Assembly (NCBI GenBank): GCA_020636025.1
Contig: JACJYQ010000003.1
Coordinates: 1-64,000 of the forward strand
Direction: 5' to 3'
Source: Lewinellaceae bacterium
GTDB taxonomy: Bacteria; Bacteroidota; Bacteroidia; Chitinophagales; Saprospiraceae
DNA length: 64,000 nucleotides
Part shown: positions 1 to 8,856 of the stretch, piece by piece
Position numbering within the stretch: the stretch's first letter is position 1
How the letters are laid out: each line of letters begins with the position of its first letter
The notes under the pieces: generated by a model
Told to the model about the DNA's origin: nothing
The model's database searches: none
Seen by the model: only the letters and a program-made list of their open reading frames with translations
Made by a program: the position numbers and the translations under genes

Positions 1-483
1 GAATTTTTTATCAAATTCTATAAGTTGTGTAACATATTCACGAAATAACGAGAAAGGTGGATTAGTAACAACAATATCGGCTTGCGTAAGCAAGTCGATA
101 CTTTCTTGGCTTCTAAAATCTCCATCGCCTTTTAATTTATGTATTCCAATTTCTTCTGGATTTGGGACTCTGTCTCCATTTTTGTCGCCTGTATATTCAA
201 GCCAAATAGCATTTTCAGATTTGTGTTCGCTAAATAAATCTCGTTCTTGGTTTTTATAACAAGTTGTAATTAAGCATTTCAGTCCTAAATCTTCAAATTT
301 GTGAGAGAAGTAATGAAAGAAATTACTAATTCTTGGGTCGTCACAGTTGCAAAAAACTGTTTTTCCTTCAAATTGCGATTTGTAGTGTCTTAGTTCTTTT
401 TCAATGTCGGAAAGCTCTGTGTAGAACTCGTCATTTTTTAATGCTTTTGCGTTCTTTAAACTTTTATTTTGTGATTTCGCCAT
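1..483 (-). CDS. EcoRI-type adenine-specific DNA methyltransferase, N-terminal 161 residues
   Basis: The reading frame opens with ATG at 483 and stays open to the window edge, so the C-terminal part is missing. The protein would methylate adenine in DNA with S-adenosylmethionine. The visible part carries the phrase CNCDDPRISNFFHYF (about residues 44-58), a GDKNGDRVPNPEEIG stretch, GDGDFRSQES, and the NPPF amino-methyltransferase catalytic motif near residue 140, all typical as I recall them of the EcoRI methylase family (PF13651). It is visibly richer in A+T than the genes to its right, which suits horizontal transfer. A cognate endonuclease could lie beyond the left edge and cannot be assessed here. 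The upstream 230 bp to the next gene hold no clear gene. Confidence 0.85.
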   Translation of the reverse strand, partial: MAKSQNKSLKNAKALKNDEFYTELSDIEKELRHYKSQFEGKTVFCNCDDPRISNFFHYFSHKFEDLGLKCLITTCYKNQERDLFSEHKSENAIWLEYTGDKNGDRVPNPEEIGIHKLKGDGDFRSQESIDLLTQADIVVTNPPFSLFREYVTQLIEFDKKF

Positions 484-715
484 TATATTTCTATTCTTTT
501 TTAAAGTCGTAAATTTACATTTTTTATGTCAGCTTTCAATGTAGCAGGGTCTTTCTTACACTGACGGCTAACTACTGTGTTATCGTAAACCCCAATGTAC
601 GTATATCCCCAATATTTGGTTGTATACCCGCAACCACCATTGCATGTTTTGTATATCCGTTTTCGGGAATATCGACAATAGCCACTTGTAATTCCACCCT
701 GCCAAATTACCTAAT

Positions 716-1912
716 TCACACAAACCCCAAGCCCTCAAACCTACCCCCCATAAGCCCTTCCGCTTCAACACCCAGCCATTTCTCCAGCAAGGTACTATAC
801 ACCTGCCTGAAATCCACCTGATACTTAATATCCCCGCCATCCAGATCGTTCAGGTCAGGCATGTCGTTTAGCAGGCCTTTTTTCTTTAGTCCGCCACCCA
901 TGAACAGCATATTGTTGGCAGCTCCGTGATCGGTTCCTCCGGAGGCATTTTGCGCCACTCTCCTGCCGAATTCCGAGAACGTTACCACCATTACCTCATC
1001 CCATTTTCCTGCCTGTTTTAAATTGTTGGAAAAAACAGCCAAAGCATCATTCAGCTCGGTAAACAAGCGCTTCTGTTGTCCGGACTGATTGATATGCGTA
1101 TCAAAACTGCCCAGCGAGACATAATAGATGCTGGTATCGGTATCAGCCAAAATAAGGGAGGCAATGGTTTGAAGATCCTTGCCCAACCCCGTTTTCGGAT
1201 AGGCCGATGAAGTAGGTTTTAGCCGGCTTTGCTCATACAGGTAAGAAGCCGAAGTAAGTGTTTCCGACATGGTTTTGTACAAATAATCCACCGGGTTATC
1301 CTGGCCCTTCTGCATGGTGTGGGCTGCTGCCAGCTCGGCAAAGGTGTCACCTCGCGTACTCTCATACAGGCGTTTGGCATCCTGCAGCGCCAGGCCTTTT
1401 GTTGTATCCCCTTTCAACACCAGACTGAGGGTATCATCAAACTCTAGTGCCGCCGAGGGCTTGCCCGGGCATTGAGCATCCAGATACCTGCCCAGCCAGC
1501 CGGTTTGCCAGTACTCCGTGGCCGGACTCGCCGTGTGCCAGATATCCATGCTCCGGAAATGAGAACGGTCGGGATTGGGATAGCCAACAGAGTTGAGTAC
1601 CGCCATGTCGCCCGAATCCCACAAGCCTTTCAAGGCACTCAGCGAAGGGTGAACACCGGCCTCATCGCTAAGCGACAATGCTGATTCCCGTTTTATGGAA
1701 AGACTCCTCCGCTTGCTGTAGTAAATGTCGTTGCGATAAGGAATAACCATGTTCAGGCCGTCGTTGCCGCCGCTCAATTGAATGATCACCAGCTTTTTGC
1801 CGCCTGGAGTTATAAGCCCCTTTTGGTTTTCAGCATACAGGAATCTTGGCACCAGCAGGGAAGCGGTGGCGAGGGTGCCGGTTTTTAGAAAGTCTCTGCG
1901 ACGAATGATCAT
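716..1912 (-). CDS. DUF1501 family protein, Tat-exported
   Basis: A 398-residue protein starting MIIRRRDFLKTG. Residues 5-10 (RRDFLK) match a twin-arginine motif followed by a hydrophobic stretch, so it should be exported folded through Tat. The phrases QLSGGNDGLNMVIPY (about 45-59), SHFRSMDIWHT and FSEFGRRVAQNASGGTDHG match DUF1501 (PF07394), a family in the alkaline-phosphatase-like fold whose biochemical role is mostly unassigned. In Bacteroidota it often sits beside a DUF1800 gene; none is seen here. The downstream gene towards the left edge is the methyltransferase, 232 bp away, so it is probably transcribed alone. Confidence 0.88.
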   Translation of the reverse strand: MIIRRRDFLKTGTLATASLLVPRFLYAENQKGLITPGGKKLVIIQLSGGNDGLNMVIPYRNDIYYSKRRSLSIKRESALSLSDEAGVHPSLSALKGLWDSGDMAVLNSVGYPNPDRSHFRSMDIWHTASPATEYWQTGWLGRYLDAQCPGKPSAALEFDDTLSLVLKGDTTKGLALQDAKRLYESTRGDTFAELAAAHTMQKGQDNPVDYLYKTMSETLTSASYLYEQSRLKPTSSAYPKTGLGKDLQTIASLILADTDTSIYYVSLGSFDTHINQSGQQKRLFTELNDALAVFSNNLKQAGKWDEVMVVTFSEFGRRVAQNASGGTDHGAANNMLFMGGGLKKKGLLNDMPDLNDLDGGDIKYQVDFRQVYSTLLEKWLGVEAEGLMGGRFEGLGFV

Positions 1913-2040
1913 GTTGTTGCTTTTAAATGGTGTTGAATACCAAATGTTGTAGAAACGAGAATCAAGCTTATGACTTTGGTGCAGCGAACAAGTTTAAGAA
2001 TGAATTATGATTTATGGGTAGGAAGAGAGTAGAATCTTTT

Positions 2041-2311
2041 GGAGGCTAAACTGCATTTGTGATTTCACCCTTTCAGGGCTTTGTATAACTTGTACGCTTA
2101 TCAAGGGGCTGCACCCCTTGTTGCAGGATATGGCCCTTTCAGGGCGTTTAAAATAAGCATGCTGAGGCTAAGCTGCGATTGTGATTTCACCCTCTCAGGG
2201 CATTTGAAATAAGCATGCGATGAGGACAAATGCCCTGAAAGGGCTATATCCCAAAGCAATGCGGCGAAGCCCATTGCGACTTTCACCCAACATACAAAGC
2301 CCTGAAAGGGT
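2041..2311. repeat. cluster of CCCTTTCAGGG-type short hairpins with an internal 39-bp direct repeat
   Basis: The 620-bp gap between the DUF1501 gene and the cytochrome gene shows no credible coding region. It contains CCCTTTCAGGG at 2068-2078, the same core at 2133-2145, a variant at 2190-2201, its reverse form GCCCTGAAAGGGC at 2232-2244 and again at 2300-2311, and a CAAGGGG...CCCCTTG palindrome at 2102-2120. The block 2041-2079 recurs as 2161-2199 with a few changes, and AATAAGCATGC follows two of the hairpins. Similar hairpins occur at 35681-35722 and 56160-56352. Confidence 0.75.
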
Positions 2312-2535
2312 GAAATTACAATCGCAAGGTTTGAGTATAACATTTCCTGTTTTGACAAACGACAAGCCTTCAAAATCCCAGAGGCTGATAATATTTTCTA
2401 AAGAAACCTGCAAAACACCCCAATTGTCGCACTGAAGTTCCGACCTTTGCATCGCCCGAGAGCGTGTTTGGAATTTTCCCACCGGGTCTAAAACGGTTCT
2501 TTTTTCGCCGTTTTTCATTGTACAACACAGTCAAC

Positions 2536-2859
2536 ATGAAAAAACTCTTTGTATTGCTTGGACTCGCTTTCATTATGGGTTCCTTCACTTTGAAACAAGT
2601 TCCACCGGAAATCCCGGCAGATGTAAATGCCTTGCTGAGCAAACATGGCTGCATCGCCTGTCACAACATGACGCAAAGACTGGTAGGCCCTAGCTGGCAA
2701 AACATCGCGGGCAAAAAATATTCTGCAAAAAAGATCAGCGCTTTGGTAAAAAAACCGGAACCTGGAAACTGGCCTGGTTATGTTCCCATGCTGGCTCAGC
2801 CGAACGTCCCCAAAGCAGAGTTGAACAAAATATCCGAATGGCTGGCCGGATTGAAATAA
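2536..2859 (+). CDS. small exported c-type cytochrome
   Basis: A 107-residue protein. The ATG at 2536 is chosen because it is followed at once by a signal peptide (MKKLFVLLGLAFIMGSFTL); an upstream in-frame start would put hydrophilic sequence before it. The haem-binding CXXCH motif is C39-I-A-C42-H43 and the likely distal Met ligand is M85 in a VPM context, the layout of class I single-haem cytochromes of the c551/c552 type. It would carry electrons in the periplasm, but the redox partner cannot be named from context. lipA follows 37 bp downstream on the same strand. Confidence 0.88.
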   Translation: MKKLFVLLGLAFIMGSFTLKQVPPEIPADVNALLSKHGCIACHNMTQRLVGPSWQNIAGKKYSAKKISALVKKPEPGNWPGYVPMLAQPNVPKAELNKISEWLAGLK

Positions 2860-2896
2860 ACTTTTGCCACTTGTTGGCTGTTTTGAATTGCACCTT

Positions 2897-3775
2897 ATGC
2901 TTGAGCTTCCCATCGTAGATAAAGAAACAAATGGCCGCAGCCGCCGTCCGGAATGGCTGAAGGTGCGCCTGCCCATGGGCGAAAACTATCGCAATGTGCG
3001 CAGCATTGTAGACGAGTACAAACTCCACACAATATGCCAAAGTGGTAGCTGCCCCAACATGGGTGAGTGCTGGGGCGCCGGTACCGCCACGTTTATGATC
3101 CTCGGCAACATCTGCACCCGTTCCTGCTCCTTCTGTGCCGTGAAAACCGGCAGACCTAATGAATATGACGAGGACGAACCACGTCGCGTGGCCGAAGCCA
3201 TTTGGCTTATGAAAGTCAAACACGCCGTGATCACCTCGGTAAATCGCGATGAATTAAAGGATCGCGGCGCTGAGATATGGTATCAAACCGTAAAAGCGGT
3301 AAAGGAACTAAGTCCGGAAACCACTATTGAAACACTTATTCCCGACACCAAAGGAAACTGGGAGGCACTGGAGCGTATGATCTCCGCCGGTCAGGAAGTG
3401 GTGAGTCATAACATGGAAACGGTGCCACGCTTATACAGAAAAGTACGCCCCCAGGCGAAATACGAGCGCAGTCTGGAACAAATACAGCGCACAAAAGACT
3501 ATGGCAAACGCACCAAAACCGGCATCATGGTTGGACTAGGTGAAACACCCGAAGAGGTGTATCAGGCCATGGACGACCTGGTGGCGCACGGTTGTGACAT
3601 ACTTACCCTGGGGCAATACCTGCAACCCACCAAGATGCACATTGACGTGGCCGAGTTCGTACACCCCGATCAATTTGCGGAATACAAGGAAGTAGGCTTG
3701 CAAAAAGGCCTTAAGTATGTAGAAAGCGGCCCTCTGGTAAGATCAAGCTACCATGCAGAAAGGCATGTATTCTAA
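2897..3775 (+). CDS. lipA: lipoyl synthase
   Basis: Radical-SAM enzyme that inserts two sulfurs into the octanoyl chain on lipoate-dependent proteins. With the ATG at 2897 the protein is 292 residues, the usual length; the in-frame ATG at 2864 would add 11 residues with no family counterpart. The auxiliary-cluster cysteines are C47, C52 and C58 (CQSGSCPNMGEC), the radical-SAM triad is C73, C77 and C80 (CTRSCSFC), and the C-terminal RSSYHA motif that completes the auxiliary cluster is present. Its stop codon overlaps the stop of the convergent gene at 3772. No lipB is in the window. Confidence 0.97.
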   Translation: MLELPIVDKETNGRSRRPEWLKVRLPMGENYRNVRSIVDEYKLHTICQSGSCPNMGECWGAGTATFMILGNICTRSCSFCAVKTGRPNEYDEDEPRRVAEAIWLMKVKHAVITSVNRDELKDRGAEIWYQTVKAVKELSPETTIETLIPDTKGNWEALERMISAGQEVVSHNMETVPRLYRKVRPQAKYERSLEQIQRTKDYGKRTKTGIMVGLGETPEEVYQAMDDLVAHGCDILTLGQYLQPTKMHIDVAEFVHPDQFAEYKEVGLQKGLKYVESGPLVRSSYHAERHVF

Positions 3776-4428
3776 TTATCCTTCTTCTTCTTGAATTTCC
3801 CTTCTTTCCAGGCTTTGAAAAACTGCCCCCAGGCCAGCGGACTGAATATGTTCATGGGTGGTGTTTGTCCCAGGTAGACGTATTCACGGGATTGTTGGCG
3901 CAGGTAGAAATTGGCGCTTTCACGACCGCCATAAGGTACCATATCCGGGTTCTTTCTCGCCTCCGCCAGATAATCATTGGCGATGTTTTCAGAGGCCCGA
4001 CGCTGTAGTTCGGGCGTAACATCCATTTTCAGGAACTCTATTTTGAAGTGCTCCTTGGAGGGCCAGGGAAAAATGACCAGTTCCGGCAGGTTGAATGTAT
4101 CCTGCGACATCGGCTGGATCACCGCGTAGCGATCTTGCGTCAGGGTATCCGGCACGGTGACGGTTATCGTTTCCAAACCAATGCAGGAAAAGCGCACTTT
4201 TTCACCTTTTTCCACTACGATGCTAAAGAAGCCGCGGTAATCGGAGTAAGTGCCCCGGTGTTTCTGTGGAAGGGATACAGTGGCGTATGGCACCGGAACC
4301 ATCCGGCCATCCAGTTCGGTGATGATCATGCCCGAAAACTGAATGAGTTTCGGAGCTTCTGGTTCCTGTGCGTATAACTGGGTAAAAAGTCCAACGGTCA
4401 GGGTTAAAAGGGAAAGGAATTTCTTCAT
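3772..4428 (-). CDS. exported protein with carboxypeptidase-regulatory-like domain
   Basis: A 218-residue protein with a signal peptide (residues 1-20, ending LYAQ). Residues about 28-115 (FSGMIITELDGRMVPVPYATVSLP ... YSDYRGFFSIVVEKGEKVRFSCIGLE) follow the CarboxypepD_reg-like beta-sandwich pattern (PF13715) found at the N-termini of many Bacteroidota outer-membrane proteins. The rest is hydrophilic and ends in a lysine-rich tail (KFKKKKDN). It is a standalone domain with no TonB-type barrel, so its role is unknown. It converges on lipA with overlapping stop codons. Confidence 0.8.
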   Translation of the reverse strand: MKKFLSLLTLTVGLFTQLYAQEPEAPKLIQFSGMIITELDGRMVPVPYATVSLPQKHRGTYSDYRGFFSIVVEKGEKVRFSCIGLETITVTVPDTLTQDRYAVIQPMSQDTFNLPELVIFPWPSKEHFKIEFLKMDVTPELQRRASENIANDYLAEARKNPDMVPYGGRESANFYLRQQSREYVYLGQTPPMNIFSPLAWGQFFKAWKEGKFKKKKDN

Positions 4429-4751
4429 TATCTTGATGGTACAAAACTATATTCAACAAAGGTACGGCTACTGAACGTAAGAGTTGTATGATTCGTCCGC
4501 CGCGCAAAAGTCTGCTTAACCCATATTTAACAACAAAACATTGAAAAGGCTCTGGTTTTGCTCAGATTCTGCTAAATCCCCTCAATAAATTGGTGAAATT
4601 CAAAAATCAGTATAATCCGTGTGGATGTTTTGCATTTTGTTAGTAACTGATTTTCAAAATCTTGCGTTATAGGGTCGAAAAACTGTGAAATTTTCTCAAA
4701 TCCTCTTTGCCTAGACTTTACATGAATAGTATCTGCAATGAGGGCAATTGT

Positions 4752-4759
4752 TACCTTTG
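4752..4759 (+). promoter_or_regulatory. -7 promoter element for the ompH-like gene
   Basis: TACCTTTG matches the Bacteroidota -7 consensus TANNTTTG and lies 38 bp before the start codon at 4798. No clear TTTG is seen at the expected -33 spacing. The remainder of the 369-bp gap (4429-4797) shows no other feature I can support. Confidence 0.5.
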
Positions 4760-4797
4760 TCGCCGTTTTTCGTATTTCAACATAAACTAAACGTATA

Positions 4798-5322
4798 ATG
4801 CTTAACAGAAGAACACCCATTCTCACCGTAATTGCGCTGTTGCTTGGCAGTGTAGCCCTGAGTGCCCAAACTGCGCCTAAATACGGCCATATGAACCTCG
4901 GCAATTTGCTGGAAATGTTGCCCGACACCAAAAAGGCAAACGACGCGCTTAAAGTTTTCGCCGATAGTCTGACAACAGTTGATGATACACTCACCAGCGC
5001 ATTTCAGAAAGCAATAACTGAATACCAGGCTGCTTATCAGGGAGGTATGCTTACTCCGGTGCAGGCCCAAACAAGGGAATTGGAACTACAACAACAACAG
5101 GAAGCCATTCAGAAATTTGAGCAAGAGGCACAACAAATGGTTGCTTCAAAACGCGAAGAATTGTTGAAACCCATCCTGGATAGTATTGATAAAGCCATTA
5201 AGGCTGTTGCCACTACAAATCAATACAAGATGATTTTCGACACCAGCTCAGGCGCTATGTTGTTCGCCGAAGACACAGAGGATGTGACAGATCTGGTAAA
5301 GAAACAATTGGGCATATTATAG
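4798..5322 (+). CDS. OmpH/Skp family periplasmic chaperone
   Basis: A 174-residue protein with a signal peptide (MLNRRTPILTVIALLLGSVALSAQ). Residues about 28-160 form the long charged helical segment typical of OmpH/Skp (PF03938), with YGHMNLGNLLEMLPDTKKAN at the start, a Q/E-rich coiled coil (LELQQQQEAIQKFEQEAQQM) and the closing sheet KMIFDTSSGAMLFAEDTEDVT. Family members hold unfolded outer-membrane proteins on the way to the BAM complex. Bacteroidota often carry several copies beside bamA; here the gene stands alone, ending in a strong terminator at 5411. Confidence 0.92.
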   Translation: MLNRRTPILTVIALLLGSVALSAQTAPKYGHMNLGNLLEMLPDTKKANDALKVFADSLTTVDDTLTSAFQKAITEYQAAYQGGMLTPVQAQTRELELQQQQEAIQKFEQEAQQMVASKREELLKPILDSIDKAIKAVATTNQYKMIFDTSSGAMLFAEDTEDVTDLVKKQLGIL

Positions 5323-5410
5323 TCAACTAAAATGCTCTTGGGTTATCCAAAATTTTAGAAAGAAAAGGTGCGTAGCACTCAAATTCAGAAGTTATAACCC
5401 AACATTTTTC

Positions 5411-5465
5411 AGGTGCAGCGCATCGAAACGCAAAATAAATGTTTCGGTGCGCTGCACCTTTTTTA
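5411..5465 (+). terminator. strong intrinsic terminator after the ompH-like gene
   Basis: A 19-bp stem with one mismatch (arm 5411-5429, AGGTGCAGCGCATCGAAAC; partner 5441-5459) closes an 11-nt loop and runs into a T tract at 5459-5464. Downstream, 5509-5553 is a heptamer-like run of TAACCACT words. The rest of the 5323-5689 gap shows nothing else. Confidence 0.85.
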
Positions 5466-5689
5466 TTGCCCAAACAAAAACCAAAGAACTCCCGCCACCC
5501 CACAAATACATTAACCATTAACCACTAACCACTGATCACTAACCACTAATCTCAGGTCATTTTCATTGCATTACACTTCAGGGATAAGGAAAATAACTAA
5601 ATTGAGAAACAACCGTCGGACTTTTTTAGTTTTGCGGGGTCTTTATAGTCAATCCCTAATTCCAGGGCCTTTTGCATATTCAATCAATT

Positions 5690-8600
5690 ATGGACTTTTC
5701 CTTTAAAACACTTAACAACGTAGCCGGATGGCTAACATTCGTCATTGCAGCTATTGTGCTGGGCCTTGCCGCCGAACCTACAGGCAGTCTTTGGGATTGC
5801 GGGGAGTTTATCGCCGGTGCGTATAAACTCCAGGTGGTGCACCCTCCCGGTGCTCCTGTTTTCTTGCTGGTAGGCCGTTTGTTCACCTGGATCGGTTCAA
5901 TGGTTTCAGATGATCCTGCCACCATTGCCTATAGTGTAAACCTCTTATCTGCTATATGCACCGCCTTTGTGGCGCTGTTTGTATGCTGGGGAACCAGCAT
6001 TCTTGTGCGCCTGGCCTTGCTGGGACGTGAAGAAGAGCCTCAGGGCATGCAGGCCATCGTAACCGTTGGCGCTGGTGTTGTGGCTGGTTTGGCAGCTGCC
6101 TTTACTTCATCTGTTTGGTTTTCTGCTGTAGAGGGCGAGGTGTACGCCATGTCTACTTTCTTTACAGCCATGACGCTTTGGGCTGTGCTGAAATGGTATA
6201 ACCTGCCAGATGAGGCGCATAATGATCGCTGGCTGGTTTTTGCCTTGTATTCTGTGGCTTTGTCGATTGGTGTTCACCTGCTCAGTCTGCTCACGCTTCC
6301 GGCGCTGGCGATGTTCTACTATTTTAAAAAATCTAAAAAACCAACGGTCGCAGGCACCCTGATTGCCGGTGCTGTTGGTGTAGGCTTTATTGTAGCCATA
6401 CAAAAGCTGGTCATTGCGGGTATTCCAACCATGTGGGCCAGCTTCGATAAGATGTTTGTCAACAGCTTTGGATTGCCGTTTTTCTCCGGAATTATTTTAG
6501 TGCTGTTGTTGTTTGCGGGTGCTATCTGGTATGGATTAAAAAGATCAGTTCGTACTCAAAACGGTCTGCTTCAGCGCATCGTGGTGGCATTCGGACTTAT
6601 TGTCGTGGCCTATTTTTCTTATGGCATGGTGATCATTCGCGCAAACGCGAATCCACCGATCAATATGAACGACCCATCCGATCCGATGCGTCTGTTGCCT
6701 TACCTAAACCGCGAGCAGTACGGAGAACGCCCTCTGTTCCGTGGTCCTGATTTTGACGCGCAGCCGGTTGGTATGGATAGCGAAGAGCGTTATGGCCGCG
6801 TAGGCGACCGCTATGTTGTGGTAGATGAAAAAGTTTCCTATAAATACGCTCCGCAGGATGAAAAACTCTTCCCACGTATGGGAGACTATTCTCAAGGGCG
6901 TCCGAGGTTGTACCGTCAATGGATCGATAAACCATCGGGTGCACTGAGCCTGGGTGACAATATCAAATTCTTCTGGCGCTACCAGATTGGCTGGATGTAC
7001 TGGCGTTACTTTATGTGGAACTTCTCGGGCAGACAAAATGGCGACCAGGGTTATTATTCCTGGGATCCAAGTTCCGGAAACTGGATAACCGGATTTGACT
7101 TTTTGGATAAAGGCAAATTGGGAAATCTTGATAAACTGCCGGAAGCGGAACGAAATAACATGGCCAAGAACAAGTACTATATGATCCCGTTCCTGCTGGG
7201 ACTGATTGGACTTTTCTTCCATTATCGCCGCCGTCCTAAGGATTTTGCTGCCCTTATGGCCTTGTTCATCATTACCGGCCTTGGAATTATTGTGTACTCC
7301 AATCAGCCACCAAATGAGCCCAGAGAACGTGATTATGTTTTAGCGGGTTCTTTCTTTACCTATTGCATCTGGATTGGTTTAGGAGTGGCCGCTATTTATG
7401 ATGGTCTTTCTAAAGCACTTAAAGGCGCTGCGGCACCGGTTTCCATTGCCATTGGACTTGTTGTTCCATTCTTAATGGTTACCCAAAACTGGGATGATCA
7501 TTCCCGTGCAAAGCATTTTGCAAGCCGCGATTACGCCAGCAATTTCCTGAACTCCTGCGAACCCAATTCGATCATTTTTACTTATGGCGATAATGATACT
7601 TATCCACTGTGGTATTGCCAGGAAGTGGAAGGTATTCGAACGGATGTTCGGGTGGTGAACCTTTCTCTGATTGCAGTAGACTGGTACATCGGGCAATTGC
7701 GAAGAGCGGTAAACAACTCACCGGCCATTGCCATGAGTATTCCGCAAGAACAGTTAAGAGGGTATAAGCGAATTCAGATCCCTTATGGAGCACCTGCAGG
7801 GGAAAAGGAAATGGACATCAATCAGGTAGTGAAATTCCTGGGCGAAGATCATCGCCAGGCTTCCAGCGGAGGTCGTGATTTCGACACGTACCTGCCTACC
7901 CGAAAAATGTACATACCGATCAATAAGCAGGAGTTTATAAACAACAAAATTGTACCGGCCAATGATTCCACCATGGTGGATACGATCCACCTGGACTTGG
8001 GCAGGGATAAAAAGTACATCATCAAAGACGAGCTGGCCATCCTCGATATCGTGGCTTCCAACATAGGCAAACGGCCGATTTACTGGGCCGTTACCTGTCG
8101 CGAAGACAAACTGCTGGGGCTTGATGATTATCTGCAATTGGAAGGTCTCAGTCTACAACTGGTGCCGCACAAAACCAGAAGCAGCTCTGAAGCTTATGGC
8201 ATTATTGGCTCGGGTCGTGTGGCTTCGGACATCGCCTTCGACAACATTATGAACAAATGGAAATGGGGCAATTTTGATAAAGAGCGCTTGTTTGTTGACA
8301 AGTCTTACCTGCCAAGTTTGCAAACCATGCGTGTGGCTATGATCCGCATTGCACGCCAACTGGTTTTGGAAAGAAAGTTGGACAAAGCGGAAGCGCTGGC
8401 GGATAGGTATTTTGAGGTTTTCCCTCAGTACAATTTCACATACGACCAGTTTACAGCCTTTATGTCTGATGTATACGTTCGCTGTGGAGCCAATGAAAAA
8501 GCAAAAGAGCGGATAAACATGATCGCCAAAACGATGGAAGAGAATTTGATATACTACAATTCTCTGTCGAGCAATTTCCGCAAAGGATATCAACAGGAAG

Positions 8601-8746
8601 AACAGTTTACGCTGCAAACAGCCAATAACCTGATCAGAATGGCTGGTGATATGCAAGACGAAGCGTTTCAGAAAGAACTGCAGGATAAGTTTGGTCCTTA
8701 CATGCAGGCGGCACTTCCTCCTGCTCCGGTCGAAGAAATTCAGTAA
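5690..8746 (+). CDS. GT117/TMEM260-like (DUF2723) polytopic membrane protein
   Basis: A 1018-residue protein. The ATG at 5690 is preferred over the in-frame TTG at 5672. The N-terminal half is strongly hydrophobic with many membrane segments and carries the signature LWDCGEFIAGAYKLQVVHPPGAPVFLLVGRLF (about residues 34-65), whose acidic pair and HPPGAP loop mark the DUF2723 family (PF11028, CAZy GT117). The human homologue TMEM260 is a protein O-mannosyltransferase using lipid-linked mannose, so a GT-C transfer role on exported proteins is likely but inferred. The C-terminal 350 residues are hydrophilic and probably periplasmic, with a helical, TPR-like end. A candidate donor synthase is encoded at 48077. 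It ends before two strong hairpins. Confidence 0.85.
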   Translation: MDFSFKTLNNVAGWLTFVIAAIVLGLAAEPTGSLWDCGEFIAGAYKLQVVHPPGAPVFLLVGRLFTWIGSMVSDDPATIAYSVNLLSAICTAFVALFVCWGTSILVRLALLGREEEPQGMQAIVTVGAGVVAGLAAAFTSSVWFSAVEGEVYAMSTFFTAMTLWAVLKWYNLPDEAHNDRWLVFALYSVALSIGVHLLSLLTLPALAMFYYFKKSKKPTVAGTLIAGAVGVGFIVAIQKLVIAGIPTMWASFDKMFVNSFGLPFFSGIILVLLLFAGAIWYGLKRSVRTQNGLLQRIVVAFGLIVVAYFSYGMVIIRANANPPINMNDPSDPMRLLPYLNREQYGERPLFRGPDFDAQPVGMDSEERYGRVGDRYVVVDEKVSYKYAPQDEKLFPRMGDYSQGRPRLYRQWIDKPSGALSLGDNIKFFWRYQIGWMYWRYFMWNFSGRQNGDQGYYSWDPSSGNWITGFDFLDKGKLGNLDKLPEAERNNMAKNKYYMIPFLLGLIGLFFHYRRRPKDFAALMALFIITGLGIIVYSNQPPNEPRERDYVLAGSFFTYCIWIGLGVAAIYDGLSKALKGAAAPVSIAIGLVVPFLMVTQNWDDHSRAKHFASRDYASNFLNSCEPNSIIFTYGDNDTYPLWYCQEVEGIRTDVRVVNLSLIAVDWYIGQLRRAVNNSPAIAMSIPQEQLRGYKRIQIPYGAPAGEKEMDINQVVKFLGEDHRQASSGGRDFDTYLPTRKMYIPINKQEFINNKIVPANDSTMVDTIHLDLGRDKKYIIKDELAILDIVASNIGKRPIYWAVTCREDKLLGLDDYLQLEGLSLQLVPHKTRSSSEAYGIIGSGRVASDIAFDNIMNKWKWGNFDKERLFVDKSYLPSLQTMRVAMIRIARQLVLERKLDKAEALADRYFEVFPQYNFTYDQFTAFMSDVYVRCGANEKAKERINMIAKTMEENLIYYNSLSSNFRKGYQQEEQFTLQTANNLIRMAGDMQDEAFQKELQDKFGPYMQAALPPAPVEEIQ

Positions 8747-8764
8747 AACTGAGAGTTAAATAAA

Positions 8765-8843
8765 AGAAGCCCGTTCCGAGTACTCGGAACGGGCTTCTGA
8801 TTTGTAATCACCGGGTGTCTTCAAGTCACCCGGTGATTACAAA
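8765..8843. terminator. twin palindromes between convergent genes
   Basis: 8765-8798 is a perfect 34-nt palindrome (AGAAGCCCGTTCCGAGT and its complement). 8801-8843 is a second one with a 17-bp perfect stem around the core ACCGGGTG/CACCCGGT. They fill the gap between convergent genes and may act as bidirectional terminators, although T tracts are short. The ACCGGGTG core recurs in a palindrome at 35561-35595. Confidence 0.65.
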
Positions 8844-8856
8844 CAGCACTATTCAA

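Noticed and set aside
550..590. attC-like integron cassette junction (CACTGACGGCTAACTACTG) upstream of the methyltransferase
   Set aside because: The core sites do not match RYYYAAC/GTTRRRY and no paired arm could be found, so the resemblance is too weak to list.
2101..2535. Short open frames in the gap before the cytochrome gene
   Set aside because: They run through the hairpin repeats and read the repeats themselves; none has a plausible start or composition.
2864..2896. Longer N-terminus for LipA
   Set aside because: The extra 11 residues have no counterpart in the family and begin only 5 bp after the cytochrome stop.
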